DNA of 64,000 nt from Phreatobacter stygius (GCF_005144885.1 NZ_CP039690.1:372001-436000); one strand, 5' to 3'; counted from the stretch's first letter, positions 49,401 to 58,617 are shown. The notes: generated by a model from the sequence alone, not told the origin. Numbers and translations: made by a program.

Positions 49401-52400
49401 GCTGTTGACGATCACGCCGTCGATCGACCCGCCGATGGCGTTGACCGTGCCGCTATTGGTCAGCCCGCCCGACACCGAGCCGCCGGTCTGGGTGAAGGTG
49501 CCGCCGGTGATGGCGAGACCGCCGTTGAGCTGGCCGGCATTGGTGGTGATGCCTGCGCTGGTGGTGACGAGCCCGGAGACCGTGCCGCCGGCATGGTTGT
49601 CGAAGGTCGCGGCATTGTTCACCGCTCCCGTGATCGTGGCGCTGTTGCCGACCGTGCCGGTGCCCGACACGGTGACGGTGCCGGCGATCAGGTTGGTGTT
49701 GGTCAGCGTGCCGCCGGAAATGCTGGCGCCGCCGTTCAACTGGCCGGCATTGGTCGCGGTGCCGGCCGTGTTGGTCAAAAGCCCCGACACCGTTCCGCCG
49801 GCCCTGTTGTCGAAGGTCGCGGCATTGGCGACGGTGCCCGAAATCGTAGCGTTGTTGGTGAGCGTGCCGGTGCCCGACACGGTCACCGTGCCGGCGACCA
49901 GGTTGTTATTGGTCAGCGTGCCGCCGGAGACGCTGGCGCCGCCGTTGAGTTGCCCGGCATTGGTCGTGGTGCCCGCCGTGTTGGTCAAAAGCCCCGACAC
50001 CGTGCCGCCGGCATTGTTGTCGAAAGTCGCGGCGTTGTTGACCGCGCCCGATATCGTGGCGTTGTTGGCGACCGTGCCGGTACCCGACACGGTCACCGTG
50101 CCGGCGATCAGGTTGGTGTTGGTCAGCGTGCCGCCGGAGACGCTGGCGCCGCCGTTGAGCTCACCGGCATTGGTCGTGGTGCCCGCCGTATTGGCCAAAA
50201 GCCCCGACACCGTGCCGCCGGCATTGTTGTCGAAGGTCGCGGCGTTGTTGACCGCGCCGGATATCGTGGCGTTGTTGGCAACCCTGCCGGTGCCCGACAC
50301 GGTCACCGTGCCGGCGATCAGATTGCTGTTGGTCAACGTGCCGCCGGAGACGCTGGCCCCGCCGTTCAGCTGCCCGGCATTGGTCGCGGTGCCCGCCATA
50401 TTGCTGAACAGCCCGGACACCGTGCCGGTGGCGCTGTTGGTGAAATTCGCCGCGTTCGACACCGCCCCGGTCCAGGTGCCGTCATTGGTCAGCGTGCCGG
50501 CGCTGTTGGTGGCGTTGCCGGTCCAGGTCGCCCCGGCCTGGTTGGTGATCGTGCCCGTATTGGCCAGGATGTTGCCGGTCCAGGACCCGGCATTGGTGAT
50601 GATATTGGCGTTGCTGGTGACCTGGCCGGTCCAGGTGCCGGTGACGCTGTTGGTGATCGTGCCGGTATTGGTGTTGACGATCGCATTGGTCGTCAGGTTG
50701 TTGGTGAAACTGCCGGTATTGTCGAGGTCATCGGTCAGCGTGCCGTTATTGACGACCGTGCCGGCATTGTTGAGCGACCCGATCGTGTAATGGCCGCCGG
50801 CATTGACCGTCAGCGTGGCCCCGATAGCGTTGGTGAAACCGTTGGCGCTGGTCACCGTGCCGCCGACGATGAAGCTCGCGCTGTTGACGATGGCGCCGTT
50901 GATGGCGCCGCCATTGGCATTGACCGTGCCGCTATTGGTCAACCCGCCCGACAGCGTGCCGCTGGTGGTGAGCGTTCCCGTATTGCCGATGCCGGCGCTG
51001 CCGGTCAGCGCGCCGCCCGAAGCGACCGTCGTGGTGCCATTGTTGGTGACGAGCCCCGACACGGTGTAGGCGCCGGCCGCGCCCACCGCGAGCGTCGCGC
51101 CCACGGCATTGGTGAACGTGTTGTTGCTGGTGACCGTGCCGCCGACGCTGAAGGTGCCGGCATTGTTGGCGATGACACCGTTGATCGCGCCGCCATTGGC
51201 GTTGACCGTGCCGATATTGGTCAACCCGCCGGCGACCATCCCGCTCGAGGTCAGCATGCCCGAATTGCTGATGCCGGCGCTGCCGGTCAGCGTGCCGCCC
51301 GCGGCGACCGTCGTCGTGCCGTTGTTGGTGACGAGGCCAGACACCGTGTAATTGCCGGCAGCGCCGACGGCGAGCGTCGCGCCGGAGGCATTGGTGAAGG
51401 TGTTGTTGCTGGTCACCGTGCCGCCGACATTAAACGTCCCGGCATTGTTGGCGATGACACCGTTGACGGCGCCGCCATTGGCATTGACCGTGCCGGTATT
51501 GGTCAACCCGCCGGCGACCGTGCCGCTCGAGGTCAGCGTGCCGACATTCCGGATGCCGGCGCTGCCGGTCAGCGCGCCGCCCGAAGCGACCGTCGTGGTG
51601 CCGTTATTGGTGACCAGCCCCGACACCGTGTAATTGCCGGTCGCGCCGACCGCCAGCGTCGCCCCCGCGGCATTGGTGAAGGTGTTGTCGCTGGTCACCG
51701 TGCCGCCGACATTGAATGTCCCGGCATTGTTGGCGATGACGCCGTTGATCGCGCCGCCATTGGCATTGACCGTGCCGGTATTGATCAGCCCGCCGGCCAC
51801 CGTGCCGCTCGAGGTCAGCGTGCCGACATTCCGGATGCCGGCATTGCCGGTCAGCACGCCGCCCGCGGCAACCGTGGTGGTGCCGTTATTGGTGACGAGG
51901 CCGGCGACCGTGTAATTGCCGGCTGCGCCAACCGCGAGCGTTGCCCCGGCGGCGTTGGCGAAGGTCTGGTCGCTGGTCACCGTGCCGCCGACATTAAACG
52001 TGCCGCCGGCATTGTTGGCGATCGCGCCGTTGATGAAGCCTCCATTGGTGTTGACCGTGGCGCTGTTGATCAGGCCGCCGCCGACCCCGCCGGCGGTCTG
52101 GGTGAAGCTGCCGCCGGTGACGGTGACGCCGCCGCTGAGCGTGCCGCTATTGGTGCTCGTGCCGGCCGACTGGGTGAGCCGGCCCTGGACCCAGCCGCTA
52201 TTGTCGAAAGTGCCGCTATTGCCGACGGTGCCGGTCATCGTTCCGGCATTGATCAGCGTGCCGCCGGCACTGTTGACGGCATTGCCGGTCCAGCCGGAAT
52301 TGTTGGTGATGGTGCCGGTATTGCCCAGGATGTTGCCGGTCCAGTCGCGCGAATTGGTGATCGTCCCGCTGTTGGAATTCACCTGCGAATTCATGGTGCC

Positions 52401-53879
52401 GTTATTGGTGACCGTACCGCTATTGGCGATGCGGCCGGAAAAGGAGCCGCCATTCTGGATCGAGCCGGCATTGGTGGTGATGCCCGTGACCGAGATCGAG
52501 CTCGCCACCTGGGTCGTGACCGTGCCGCTATTGTTCAAGGTGTTGGTGAGGTTGAGCGTGAGGCCGGTCGCCGTCTGCAGGCCGCCGCCCGCATTGACCG
52601 ACCAGGCCAGCGAATTGGTGCCGTAGACGAACCAGGTCCCCGTGCCGTTGACCTGCACCGAGCTGAAGCCGGTGAATTGCGAGCCGATCGCGTTCGAATT
52701 GAACTGCCCGTTGTCGGCGCCGCCGAGCCGGAGCTGGTCATTGCCGTCGCCGGCGACCTGGCCGGAGAACGAGTAGCCGTTCCGCAGTTCCAGCGCATTG
52801 TTGCCGCCGGCAAAAGTCACCGCATTGGCCTGGCCGGTGCTGCCATAACCGCCATTGATCGCGCCTGACGTGATGATGGTCAGGTTGGAGCCATAGACGC
52901 CCTCGCCGCCCTGCCCCTGGGCGCCGGCGACGGACGAATAGAGCGACGATTGGCCGGACCCGCCGGCGCCGCCACTGCCGCCATTGCCCCCCTGAACGGT
53001 GCCACTGTTGACGAAGGTGAAATTGGAGCCATAGACGCCGATGCCGCCGTCGCCGCCGGTGCCGCCATTGCCCCCGACGATCCTGAACGCCGCCTCCGGC
53101 TGAGTGTTCGAGGCGTTGCCGCCATTGCCGCCGGTGCCGCCATTGCCGCCCTGCACGATCGTGGTCGAGGTGACCACCGCCCCCGCGCCGCCGACGAGGC
53201 CATAACCACCGGCGCCACCACCGCCGCCACCGCCGCCGCCCGTGGCTCCGGTGGATGCGCTGGTACCGGCGATATGGCCGCCGCGCCCGCCAGTGCCGCC
53301 ATTGCCGGCGACCGTCGGTGACCACAGGTCGGCGGCGCCGCCGCTGATGACCGAGCCATGCCACCCGCCATTGCCGCCACCGCCACCGCCCGGCGCAAAC
53401 TGCACGCTGTCGCCGCCGGCATTGCCGGCCGTGCCGCCGGGAATGATGACATCCGGGGCGCCCGGGCTCGGCGATCCGGCATTGGTGAAGCCGCCGGTGC
53501 CGCCGATGCCGCCGCCGGCACCGCCGCCACCGCCGCCGCCGCTGCCGAGAAACAGGACTACGGCGCCGGGGGCATACCAGTTGGCGCCGTTTCCGGTGAC
53601 GCCCGCCGCGCCCGGTGTCCCGCCGGCGCCGCCGAGCGTGTAAGCTCCACCGGTCGCTCCAGCGTCATAACGCCCTCCCGCGCCGGAGCCGCCAGTGCCG
53701 CCGGTGGTCTGCGCGAAAGCCGGGGCGGCACCGAGCAGGACGGCCGAGCCAAGGGCGACCGTCAGCGGGCCGAGTGCCCGGCCAGCCGCTGTCGACGGGG
53801 CCGGCTTGCCGCGGCCCCCCCGAGATTTCCCACGCTTCGAACCCACGCCCGGTATGCCCTGTCCGCGTCCACCGCCCAT
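46482..53879 (-). CDS. giant repeat-rich autotransporter (type V secretion)
   Basis: The product has 2465 residues. Residues 1-57 form a long signal region with a basic start and an AFAQ cleavage end. Residues about 58-340 are Gly-rich with GGNGGTGGNGG-like runs. The passenger up to about 2000 is built from Asn/Thr/Gly repeats such as NAGTFNVGGTVTS, GTTTVASGGALTGSAG and NNATISGAVNNAATFDN, including exact-length 70-residue and 94-residue units (separate entries). A PGNSIGTITVSGNLSFAAGG segment is a typical autotransporter-associated strand. The last 280 residues are the beta-barrel (WSSWGTAYAAAGSFAGNAGL, VAAGADYRLDGG) ending TLRFVW. It should be exposed on the cell surface and may act as adhesin or biofilm factor. 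Confidence 0.88.
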   Translation of the reverse strand: MGGGRGQGIPGVGSKRGKSRGGRGKPAPSTAAGRALGPLTVALGSAVLLGAAPAFAQTTGGTGGSGAGGRYDAGATGGAYTLGGAGGTPGAAGVTGNGANWYAPGAVVLFLGSGGGGGGGAGGGIGGTGGFTNAGSPSPGAPDVIIPGGTAGNAGGDSVQFAPGGGGGGNGGWHGSVISGGAADLWSPTVAGNGGTGGRGGHIAGTSASTGATGGGGGGGGGAGGYGLVGGAGAVVTSTTIVQGGNGGTGGNGGNASNTQPEAAFRIVGGNGGTGGDGGIGVYGSNFTFVNSGTVQGGNGGSGGAGGSGQSSLYSSVAGAQGQGGEGVYGSNLTIITSGAINGGYGSTGQANAVTFAGGNNALELRNGYSFSGQVAGDGNDQLRLGGADNGQFNSNAIGSQFTGFSSVQVNGTGTWFVYGTNSLAWSVNAGGGLQTATGLTLNLTNTLNNSGTVTTQVASSISVTGITTNAGSIQNGGSFSGRIANSGTVTNNGTMNSQVNSNSGTITNSRDWTGNILGNTGTITNNSGWTGNAVNSAGGTLINAGTMTGTVGNSGTFDNSGWVQGRLTQSAGTSTNSGTLSGGVTVTGGSFTQTAGGVGGGLINSATVNTNGGFINGAIANNAGGTFNVGGTVTSDQTFANAAGATLAVGAAGNYTVAGLVTNNGTTTVAAGGVLTGNAGIRNVGTLTSSGTVAGGLINTGTVNANGGAINGVIANNAGTFNVGGTVTSDNTFTNAAGATLAVGATGNYTVSGLVTNNGTTTVASGGALTGSAGIRNVGTLTSSGTVAGGLTNTGTVNANGGAVNGVIANNAGTFNVGGTVTSNNTFTNASGATLAVGAAGNYTVSGLVTNNGTTTVAAGGTLTGSAGISNSGMLTSSGMVAGGLTNIGTVNANGGAINGVIANNAGTFSVGGTVTSNNTFTNAVGATLAVGAAGAYTVSGLVTNNGTTTVASGGALTGSAGIGNTGTLTTSGTLSGGLTNSGTVNANGGAINGAIVNSASFIVGGTVTSANGFTNAIGATLTVNAGGHYTIGSLNNAGTVVNNGTLTDDLDNTGSFTNNLTTNAIVNTNTGTITNSVTGTWTGQVTSNANIITNAGSWTGNILANTGTITNQAGATWTGNATNSAGTLTNDGTWTGAVSNAANFTNSATGTVSGLFSNMAGTATNAGQLNGGASVSGGTLTNSNLIAGTVTVSGTGRVANNATISGAVNNAATFDNNAGGTVSGLLANTAGTTTNAGELNGGASVSGGTLTNTNLIAGTVTVSGTGTVANNATISGAVNNAATFDNNAGGTVSGLLTNTAGTTTNAGQLNGGASVSGGTLTNNNLVAGTVTVSGTGTLTNNATISGTVANAATFDNRAGGTVSGLLTNTAGTATNAGQLNGGASISGGTLTNTNLIAGTVTVSGTGTVGNSATITGAVNNAATFDNHAGGTVSGLVTTSAGITTNAGQLNGGLAITGGTFTQTGGSVSGGLTNSGTVNAIGGSIDGVIVNSAAFHVSGTVTSANSFTNNALGTLTINAGGNYTTGGLANAGTVINNGTLAGALGNSGSFTNTLTTNAIVDTNSGTISNSTTGTWTGQVTANANSITNAGSWNGNVLANAGTITNQAGATWTGNAGNGAGTLANDGTWTGSVSNAGTFTNGATGTVSGLFTNTAGTASNAGQLNGGVTVTGGMLTNSSLIAGTATVSGTGTLTNNATISGAVNNAASFDNKAGGSVSGLVTNSAGTATNAGALGGGVVVTGGTFTQTGGSVAGGLTNSATVQANGGAINGAIVNSAGLFAIGGLVTSNATFANASAATLAIAAAGAYAVTGLVTNNGNVTIAAGGLLTGAAGFNNAGTLTSSGTLAAGLTNSGSVYAVDGAINGAIVNSAGLFQVTGTVTSNDAFANASGATLSVAAGGHYTVGGAFTSNGLVTVNGTLIASSGLDINNGGVIGGAGTLPTTRVNAGGILAPGNSIGTITVSGNLSFAAGGGYRVEVSPTSADRTNVTGTATLAGTATFLPQAGSYTINARYLILNAGSGISGTFNAADFTSGFGLTIKPKLIYDANNVYLELAPNSISPFLPGHAAGNSRNVAGAIDTAFGSGLAPAPFVGLFNLSAAGLAAGLSQLSGQIGTSAAVAGAQDMGQFLDLMLDPSVESRAEAAPSASGPALAFAASQAASSFALMTAYASLPGRGPARPEDRRWSSWGTAYAAAGSFAGNAGLGTSDLSARTAGVAAGADYRLDGGTLLGFAISGSSLNYNLGGGFGSGKGEAFKAGFYGSTRFGDGYVSASAAYGHYALSTSRSVPLTGVSGDLTGHVGADSFAGRLEAGYRIAATASAGITPFAALQAQSFRLAGYSETGTAGASAFALSYGARRFNTIRSELGLRFDTRLAVSEQSILLLRGHLAWRHEFSGAPALNASFDSLPGTGFVVSGVALPRDVLAASIGSEWRFANGWSVRAKFSGEFANRSLSYGGSGTLRFVW
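49561..50420 (-). repeat. 210-bp in-frame tandem repeats in the autotransporter
   Basis: The motif (G)TTGGTCAAAAGCCCCGACAC and its variants recur at 49561, 49771, 49981, 50191 and 50401, i.e. every 210 bases. This equals 70 residues, with units like NAGQLNGGASVSGGTLTN. The exact spacing and high identity imply recent duplication or gene conversion. Confidence 0.9.
50889..52030 (-). repeat. 282-bp in-frame tandem repeats in the autotransporter
   Basis: The motif GATGACACCG/GATGGCGCCG recurs at 50889, 51171, 51453 and 51735, i.e. exactly 282 bases (94 residues) apart; the next copy at about 52020 has one extra codon. Units contain GTFNVGGTVTSDNTFTNAAG and VSGLVTNNGTTTVASGG. Confidence 0.9.
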
Positions 53880-54268
53880 TGATTGCCGGTGACGCTAGGG
53901 CACTCCGGCGCGCCAGGTCTTCTCACCCAGCGCAAGGGCTGCACCGCCCTCGGGCAAAAATGTCGTGAGCCCTGCCGGTCCGCGCGCATGATCGCCCGGG
54001 ATCCCGAGCCGATCCCGCCGAGAGGGGCGCCGCGCCGGGGACGCCGTGCCGGGGACTTGGCGCTTCGATGCGCAAGCCTTCAGGCGATTACCGCCCGTCT
54101 GCGCGCCCATCGAACAATTCGGCGGCCATCGGGCGCGCCAGCTAAGCCCATCCGATCATTCACATTTGTCGTTCCGGGTTCATATTCGATTCAGGAGGAG
54201 GTTTACAGATACCGCCATTTGCGCCAGCATATCGTTGTTTCGCGTAAGCCAGTGAGTGAGGGAAGACG
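53880..54268. other. divergent promoter region of the autotransporter and response regulator
   Basis: About 389 bases with no gene. The last 120 bases before the regulator are locally A/T-richer (TTCACATTTGTCGTTCCGGG, GGTTCATATTCGATTCAGGA) and likely hold a promoter. The arrangement would allow the regulator to act on the autotransporter. Confidence 0.5.
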
Positions 54269-54964
54269 ATGGTGGAGATCGCAATTGCGGTCGTCGACGA
54301 CCACCCTCTTCTGCGGGAAGGCATTGCCGCCCTGATACACCGCCGCGATGGTTTTTCGCTTGCCGCAACCGGCTCGTCCGCAGACGACATCCGCACGATC
54401 ATCGCCACCAGCCGGCCCGACGCCATGATCGTCGATCTCAATATGCCGGGCGACGCCTACCAGGCCATCGCCGAGGCCGCCAAGGCCGCGCCCGAGATGA
54501 AGATCATCGTCTTCACGGCATCGACCAGCACCGACCATGCCCTCAAGGCGCTGGACGCCGGCGCCAGGGGTTATGTCCTGAAGGGCAGTTCCGCCGACGA
54601 CCTGATGGAGGCGATTGCCGCGGCCTGCCGGGGCGAGATTTTCATCACGCCCTATTTCGCCGCGAAAGTGATCGGCGCCTTGCAGACCCGGGCGGTGGAA
54701 AAGACCGCGCACCAGAACAACAAGTTCAGCGTCCGCGAGGACCAGATCGTCAAGCTGCTGCTTTGCGGCAAGCAGAACCGGGAGATCGCCTCCGCCCTGT
54801 CGCTCAGCGAGAAGACGGTCAAGGCCTATATGACCAACCTGATGCTCAAGCTGCACGCCCGCAACCGCGTCGAGGTTGTCATCGCGGCGCAGAAGCTCCG
54901 TCCCGCGGCCCTCGACAACGGCAACCTGCCGCCGGCGCACGGGCAGGATCACGCCGCTGACTAG
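54269..54964 (+). CDS. NarL/LuxR-family response regulator
   Basis: The product has 231 residues. The receiver domain has IAIAVVDDHPLLREGIAALI, the phosphorylation Asp at 56 (AMIVDLNMPG) and the lysine in GYVLKGSS. The C-terminal LuxR HTH is VREDQIVKLLLCGKQNREIA, SEKTVKAYMTNLMLKLHARN. It is transcribed toward the histidine kinase gene; the two stop codons overlap in a CTAG. GAGGGAAG precedes the ATG. It is the expected partner of that kinase. Confidence 0.92.
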   Translation: MVEIAIAVVDDHPLLREGIAALIHRRDGFSLAATGSSADDIRTIIATSRPDAMIVDLNMPGDAYQAIAEAAKAAPEMKIIVFTASTSTDHALKALDAGARGYVLKGSSADDLMEAIAAACRGEIFITPYFAAKVIGALQTRAVEKTAHQNNKFSVREDQIVKLLLCGKQNREIASALSLSEKTVKAYMTNLMLKLHARNRVEVVIAAQKLRPAALDNGNLPPAHGQDHAAD

Positions 54965-56439
54965 ACCCGCACCGGCAAGCTCGCCAGGATCTCGGTTCCA
55001 CCGCCCGCCAGCCTGCGGACGACGAGGCTGCCGCGCAGCGCCTTGATGCGGTTCTTCATGCCGCGCAACCCGAGCTTGGCGGCCGCCGGCGACGACAAGG
55101 GCCGCGGCGGCGGCGCCGAGCCGCTGTCGCCGACCACGATCTCGAGCATGCCGGCCTGGAGCCGCGCCGAGACCCTTTGACCGTGGCCGCCGGCATGCTT
55201 GTAGGCATTGGTCAGTCCCTCCTGCACGATCCGATAGGCGCAGACCCGGATCGCGCGCGGCACATTCAGCGGCATGTCCGCGACATCACGCATCACCGTC
55301 GTGCCGGTCTGATGCTCGTGACGCGTGATCGCCAGCCGGACCGTCTCCGCGGCAGACAGATTTTCGACTTCGGGAAGCACCAGGCCGGCCGACAGGTTGC
55401 GCAGGTCGGCCAGCGTCTGCTGAATCAGGGGCTCGAGATCCGCCCGGACGCTGGCTGTGGTACGGCCCGCCGCGCCCGGCTCTTCCGCCTGAACGCCGGT
55501 ATCGGGCAATTTCAGCATCATCAGGCTCAGCATCTGGATCGGGCCGTCGTGAATGTCCGCGCCGATGCTGGCGAGATAGGCTTCGTTCAGGACCGTGGCG
55601 TTCAGCCGTGCGCGATCGGCGGCGCGCCGCAGGATATTGTTGCGCTCCGCCAGCGCGCCCGCACGCGCCAGATTTGCCCTGAGCAGATCCTGCTGGGCAC
55701 TGATAAGGTAACTCGCCCGCTTGATCATCAGTTGCAACAAAATCACGATGACGAATGAAGCAAGAAATATGACGAGCCACGTAGCGTATTTGACGTCCTT
55801 GATTTCTTGATCGAGAAAATTACTATATTCATAGAACTCGCCAATGGCGATGATCTCTCCCGTGACCTCTTTGCGCAATGGCGCATAGATTCCAATATAG
55901 CTGGAACTGCCGGTGACTTCATCATAATAGGGATGAACCACGACCTGGCCGGCCTTGACCCGCTCGATGGTTCTGGCGCCGAGCTCCGAATGCGTATCGG
56001 ACGCCCGGGTGCTGAAGATCAGGCTGCCGTCGAGCCCCCAGATCTTGATGATGGCGACGCCGGTGCCCAGGCTGGTGCGGGACAGCAGGGACTGGATCTC
56101 GTCGCGGCTCTCTTGCGGAAGGACACGCGACGTGTCGAGCATCTGAACGTGGCGCGCCAGATAGCCCTGCACCGACAGGGCCCCGATCTGCGCCATGCCC
56201 TGCACCCAGCTCGACCGGACACGCTGTTCCACCCAATAGCCCAGGCTCGCCATCGACAGGCCGACAGCCAGAGTGGCGGCAATCAGGAACTGATGCTCCA
56301 GACCGAGCGCATTCCAGGGTTGGAGGGCGGCCTTCAGGAGCGACCAAAGTCCGTACTCGGCCCGATCAGAACTGCGCGCCGAACCGCCGCCTCCCGATGC
56401 GGTTTCGTTGGCGATGTCAGCATCTCTCGGCTCGCTCAT
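54961..56439 (-). CDS. NarX/DegS-type sensor histidine kinase
   Basis: The product has 492 residues. Two membrane helices (about 51-70 and 220-240) enclose a periplasmic sensing region that includes SYIGIYAPLRKEVTGEIIAI. The cytoplasmic part has a HisKA_3 domain, YLASIGADIHDGPIQMLSLM with the phospho-His near 297, and an HATPase domain with QEGLTNAYKHAGGHG and GLRGMKNRIKALRGSL. It would phosphorylate the convergently transcribed regulator. The ATG at 56439 is the first that does not lengthen the protein into the neighbouring region. Confidence 0.9.
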   Translation of the reverse strand: MSEPRDADIANETASGGGGSARSSDRAEYGLWSLLKAALQPWNALGLEHQFLIAATLAVGLSMASLGYWVEQRVRSSWVQGMAQIGALSVQGYLARHVQMLDTSRVLPQESRDEIQSLLSRTSLGTGVAIIKIWGLDGSLIFSTRASDTHSELGARTIERVKAGQVVVHPYYDEVTGSSSYIGIYAPLRKEVTGEIIAIGEFYEYSNFLDQEIKDVKYATWLVIFLASFVIVILLQLMIKRASYLISAQQDLLRANLARAGALAERNNILRRAADRARLNATVLNEAYLASIGADIHDGPIQMLSLMMLKLPDTGVQAEEPGAAGRTTASVRADLEPLIQQTLADLRNLSAGLVLPEVENLSAAETVRLAITRHEHQTGTTVMRDVADMPLNVPRAIRVCAYRIVQEGLTNAYKHAGGHGQRVSARLQAGMLEIVVGDSGSAPPPRPLSSPAAAKLGLRGMKNRIKALRGSLVVRRLAGGGTEILASLPVRV

Positions 56440-56814
56440 GTGAGATCCGCCAAAAGCCGCAGAATTCGGAAATCGCGAATACGAGACGAGGCGACATAGT
56501 CTCTCGTATTCGATACTCGCTCTTCTAGGCGGCCGACGCCAGTCCTTGAACCCGAGTTTTGGAAAACATTCGGCGCCCCGCCAACGCTTGAGGCTTCCGC
56601 CGCCTCGGCCGGCCGGGCTCGGCCCGGCGCGCACCCGCCGCCCGGTCGGCTCAGACCAAGGTCGATGCGACCGGAACCGTAAGTCGCGGTTCCGGCCGAC
56701 CCCAAGGTCTGCTGGTGCCAGGCAACGCGCGTCGAGATCACGCAAGCCAGGCAAATGGGCAAGACAACGCTCGCACCCTGTCCCCGCGCCCAAAGGTCCG
56801 CAGCGCCCGAGCGT
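56440..56814. other. 375-bp intergenic region
   Basis: No recognisable gene. A perfect GCCGGGC/GCCCGGC hairpin lies at 56612-56628, about 190 bases beyond the SDR stop. The kinase promoter is probably here. Confidence 0.4.
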
Positions 56815-57516
56815 TCAGATCGCCCGGGTGATGCCGCCATCGACGCGAATGTTCTGGCCGGTGATATAGCCGGCATCCGCCGAGACCAGGAAAGCGATGG
56901 TGCCGGCGATCTCGTCGCTTTTGCCATAACGTTGCAGCGGCACGCCCCGGCGCCGCTCCTCGGTGGCCGGCAGGCTGTCGATCCAGCCGGGCAGCACGTT
57001 GTTCATGCGGATATTGTCCGCCGCATAGGTGTCGACGAAGATCTTGGTGAAGGCGGCAAGGCCAGCTCGCGACACCGCCGAGGTCGGGAACATGGCATCC
57101 GGCTCGAAGGCCCAGGCGGTCGAGATATTGACGATGGAGCCGCCGCCCTGGGCCTGCATGATCGGTGTCACCAGCCGGGTCGGTCGGACCGCGCTCAGGA
57201 AATAGACCTCCATGCCCCGGTGCCAGTCTTCATCCGACAGGTCGAGGATCGGCGCGCGCGGCCCGTGGCCGGCACTGTTGACCAGAACGTCGACACGCCC
57301 CCAGCGGTCGACGGTGGCCTCGACCAGGCGCTTCAGATCGTCGTTCGACTGGTTGGACCCGGTGACGCCGATGCCGCCCAACTCCTTGGCCAACGCCTCG
57401 CCCTTGCCCGATGACGAGAGGATCGCGACCTCGAAACCATCCCTGGCGAGGCGGCGCGCGGTCGCAGCCCCCATGCCGCTGCCGCCCGCGGTGACGATGG
57501 CAACCTTTTTTGTCAT
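56815..57516 (-). CDS. SDR-family oxidoreductase
   Basis: The product has 233 residues: KKVAIVTAGGSGMGAATARR (cofactor-binding glycine motif), VDVLVNSAGHGPRAPILDLS, SIVNISTAWAFEPDAMFPTS, AVSRAGLAAFTKIFVDTYAA and YITGQNIRVDGGITRAI. The usual YxxxK tyrosine spot reads FPTSAVSRAG: Ser and Arg occupy the usual YxxxK positions, so the standard active site is altered. It is divergent from a LysR gene, which probably controls it. Confidence 0.82.
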   Translation of the reverse strand: MTKKVAIVTAGGSGMGAATARRLARDGFEVAILSSSGKGEALAKELGGIGVTGSNQSNDDLKRLVEATVDRWGRVDVLVNSAGHGPRAPILDLSDEDWHRGMEVYFLSAVRPTRLVTPIMQAQGGGSIVNISTAWAFEPDAMFPTSAVSRAGLAAFTKIFVDTYAADNIRMNNVLPGWIDSLPATEERRRGVPLQRYGKSDEIAGTIAFLVSADAGYITGQNIRVDGGITRAI

Positions 57517-57656
57517 GGCCGATCCTGTCCTGGTCGTTGTGTTTTCTGGGCGTGATGTTTTCTGGTCGTTATGCCCTTGGGTCTTAGCCGCCGGCGGCCG
57601 CCCGCACCATGGATTCCTCGTGCAGCGAGACTGTAGCACTGCTACAGGCTTAAGCC

Positions 57657-58562
57657 ATGTCGCGAATGCCGCCTCTCGCTACCCTGCGCGCCTTCGATGC
57701 CGCCGCGCGCCATCTCAATATCCGCCTTGCCGCGGAAGAGCTCGGCGTGACCCATGGCGCCGTGGCGCAACAGGTGCGCGCGCTGGAGGCAAGCCTCGGC
57801 GTGGCGCTGTTCGAGCGCGAGCCGAGAGGCCTTGCGCTGACCCCGGCGGGACGCGCCTTCCATCCGCAGATCCGGCGCGCCTTCGTGCTGATCGGCGGCG
57901 CGATGGCCGCGATCGAGCCGGCGCGGCAGCACGAGCGGCGCGGCGTGACGGTGACGGTGACGCCGTCCTTCGCCGCCCGCTGGCTCATTCCACGGCTCGG
58001 GCGTTTCGCCGCCATCGCCCCCGACGTCGAGGTGCGCGTCCTGGCCTCGGAGGTGACCGAGCGGCTCGGCGCCGCGGGCCTGCCCGACATGGCCGTGCGT
58101 CTCGCCGCCCCGCCATTCGACCGGACGCTGGAGGTCGAGCGCCTGCTCGCCGACGATCTCTTTCCGGTCTGCAGCCCGGTCGTCGGCGCGACATTGGCGA
58201 CCACGGACGCTCTCGCCGACGCCATGCTGCTGCACGACGCCCATGATTCATGGCCGCTGTGGCTGGAGCTTGCGAATGCCCCGGCGCCGCGCGCGGTCGG
58301 GCGCCGCTTCAACCAGACCGCTCTCGCTTTGGCGGCGGCGCTCGACGGCCAGGGCGTGGCGCTGGCGCCGGCAGCCCTCGTCGCCGACGACCTGCACTTC
58401 GGCCGGCTCGTCGCGCCTTTCGGCATGGATATCCGGGTCGCCTCGGAACGCGCCTTCTATCTGCTGGTGCCGCGCCTTGCCCGCATGCGGCCGGAGGTCG
58501 CGAGCTTTCGCCGCTGGCTGATCGCGGAATGCCGGGGCGATGCGGCGGAAATGGAAGAATAG
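57657..58562 (+). CDS. LysR-family transcriptional regulator (GcvA-like)
   Basis: The product has 301 residues. The N-terminal HTH is MPPLATLRAFDAAARHLNIR, LAAEELGVTHGAVAQQVRAL, followed by LGVALFEREPRGLALTPAGR, typical of GcvA/AmpR-like LysR regulators. The C-terminal substrate-binding fold follows. It is divergent from the SDR gene across 140 bases and likely autoregulatory as well. Confidence 0.9.
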   Translation: MSRMPPLATLRAFDAAARHLNIRLAAEELGVTHGAVAQQVRALEASLGVALFEREPRGLALTPAGRAFHPQIRRAFVLIGGAMAAIEPARQHERRGVTVTVTPSFAARWLIPRLGRFAAIAPDVEVRVLASEVTERLGAAGLPDMAVRLAAPPFDRTLEVERLLADDLFPVCSPVVGATLATTDALADAMLLHDAHDSWPLWLELANAPAPRAVGRRFNQTALALAAALDGQGVALAPAALVADDLHFGRLVAPFGMDIRVASERAFYLLVPRLARMRPEVASFRRWLIAECRGDAAEMEE

Positions 58563-58617
58563 GCCATTGTCACGATCGATCTCCAGGATCGTTTCCGGCG
58601 CGAAAAGCGCAACCGAA

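Noticed and set aside
47682-52868. A 1728-codon plus-strand open frame opposite the autotransporter
   Set aside because: It mirrors the repeat codons of the real minus-strand gene, has no domain resemblance and no plausible start context. It is a composition artefact of GC-rich repeats.
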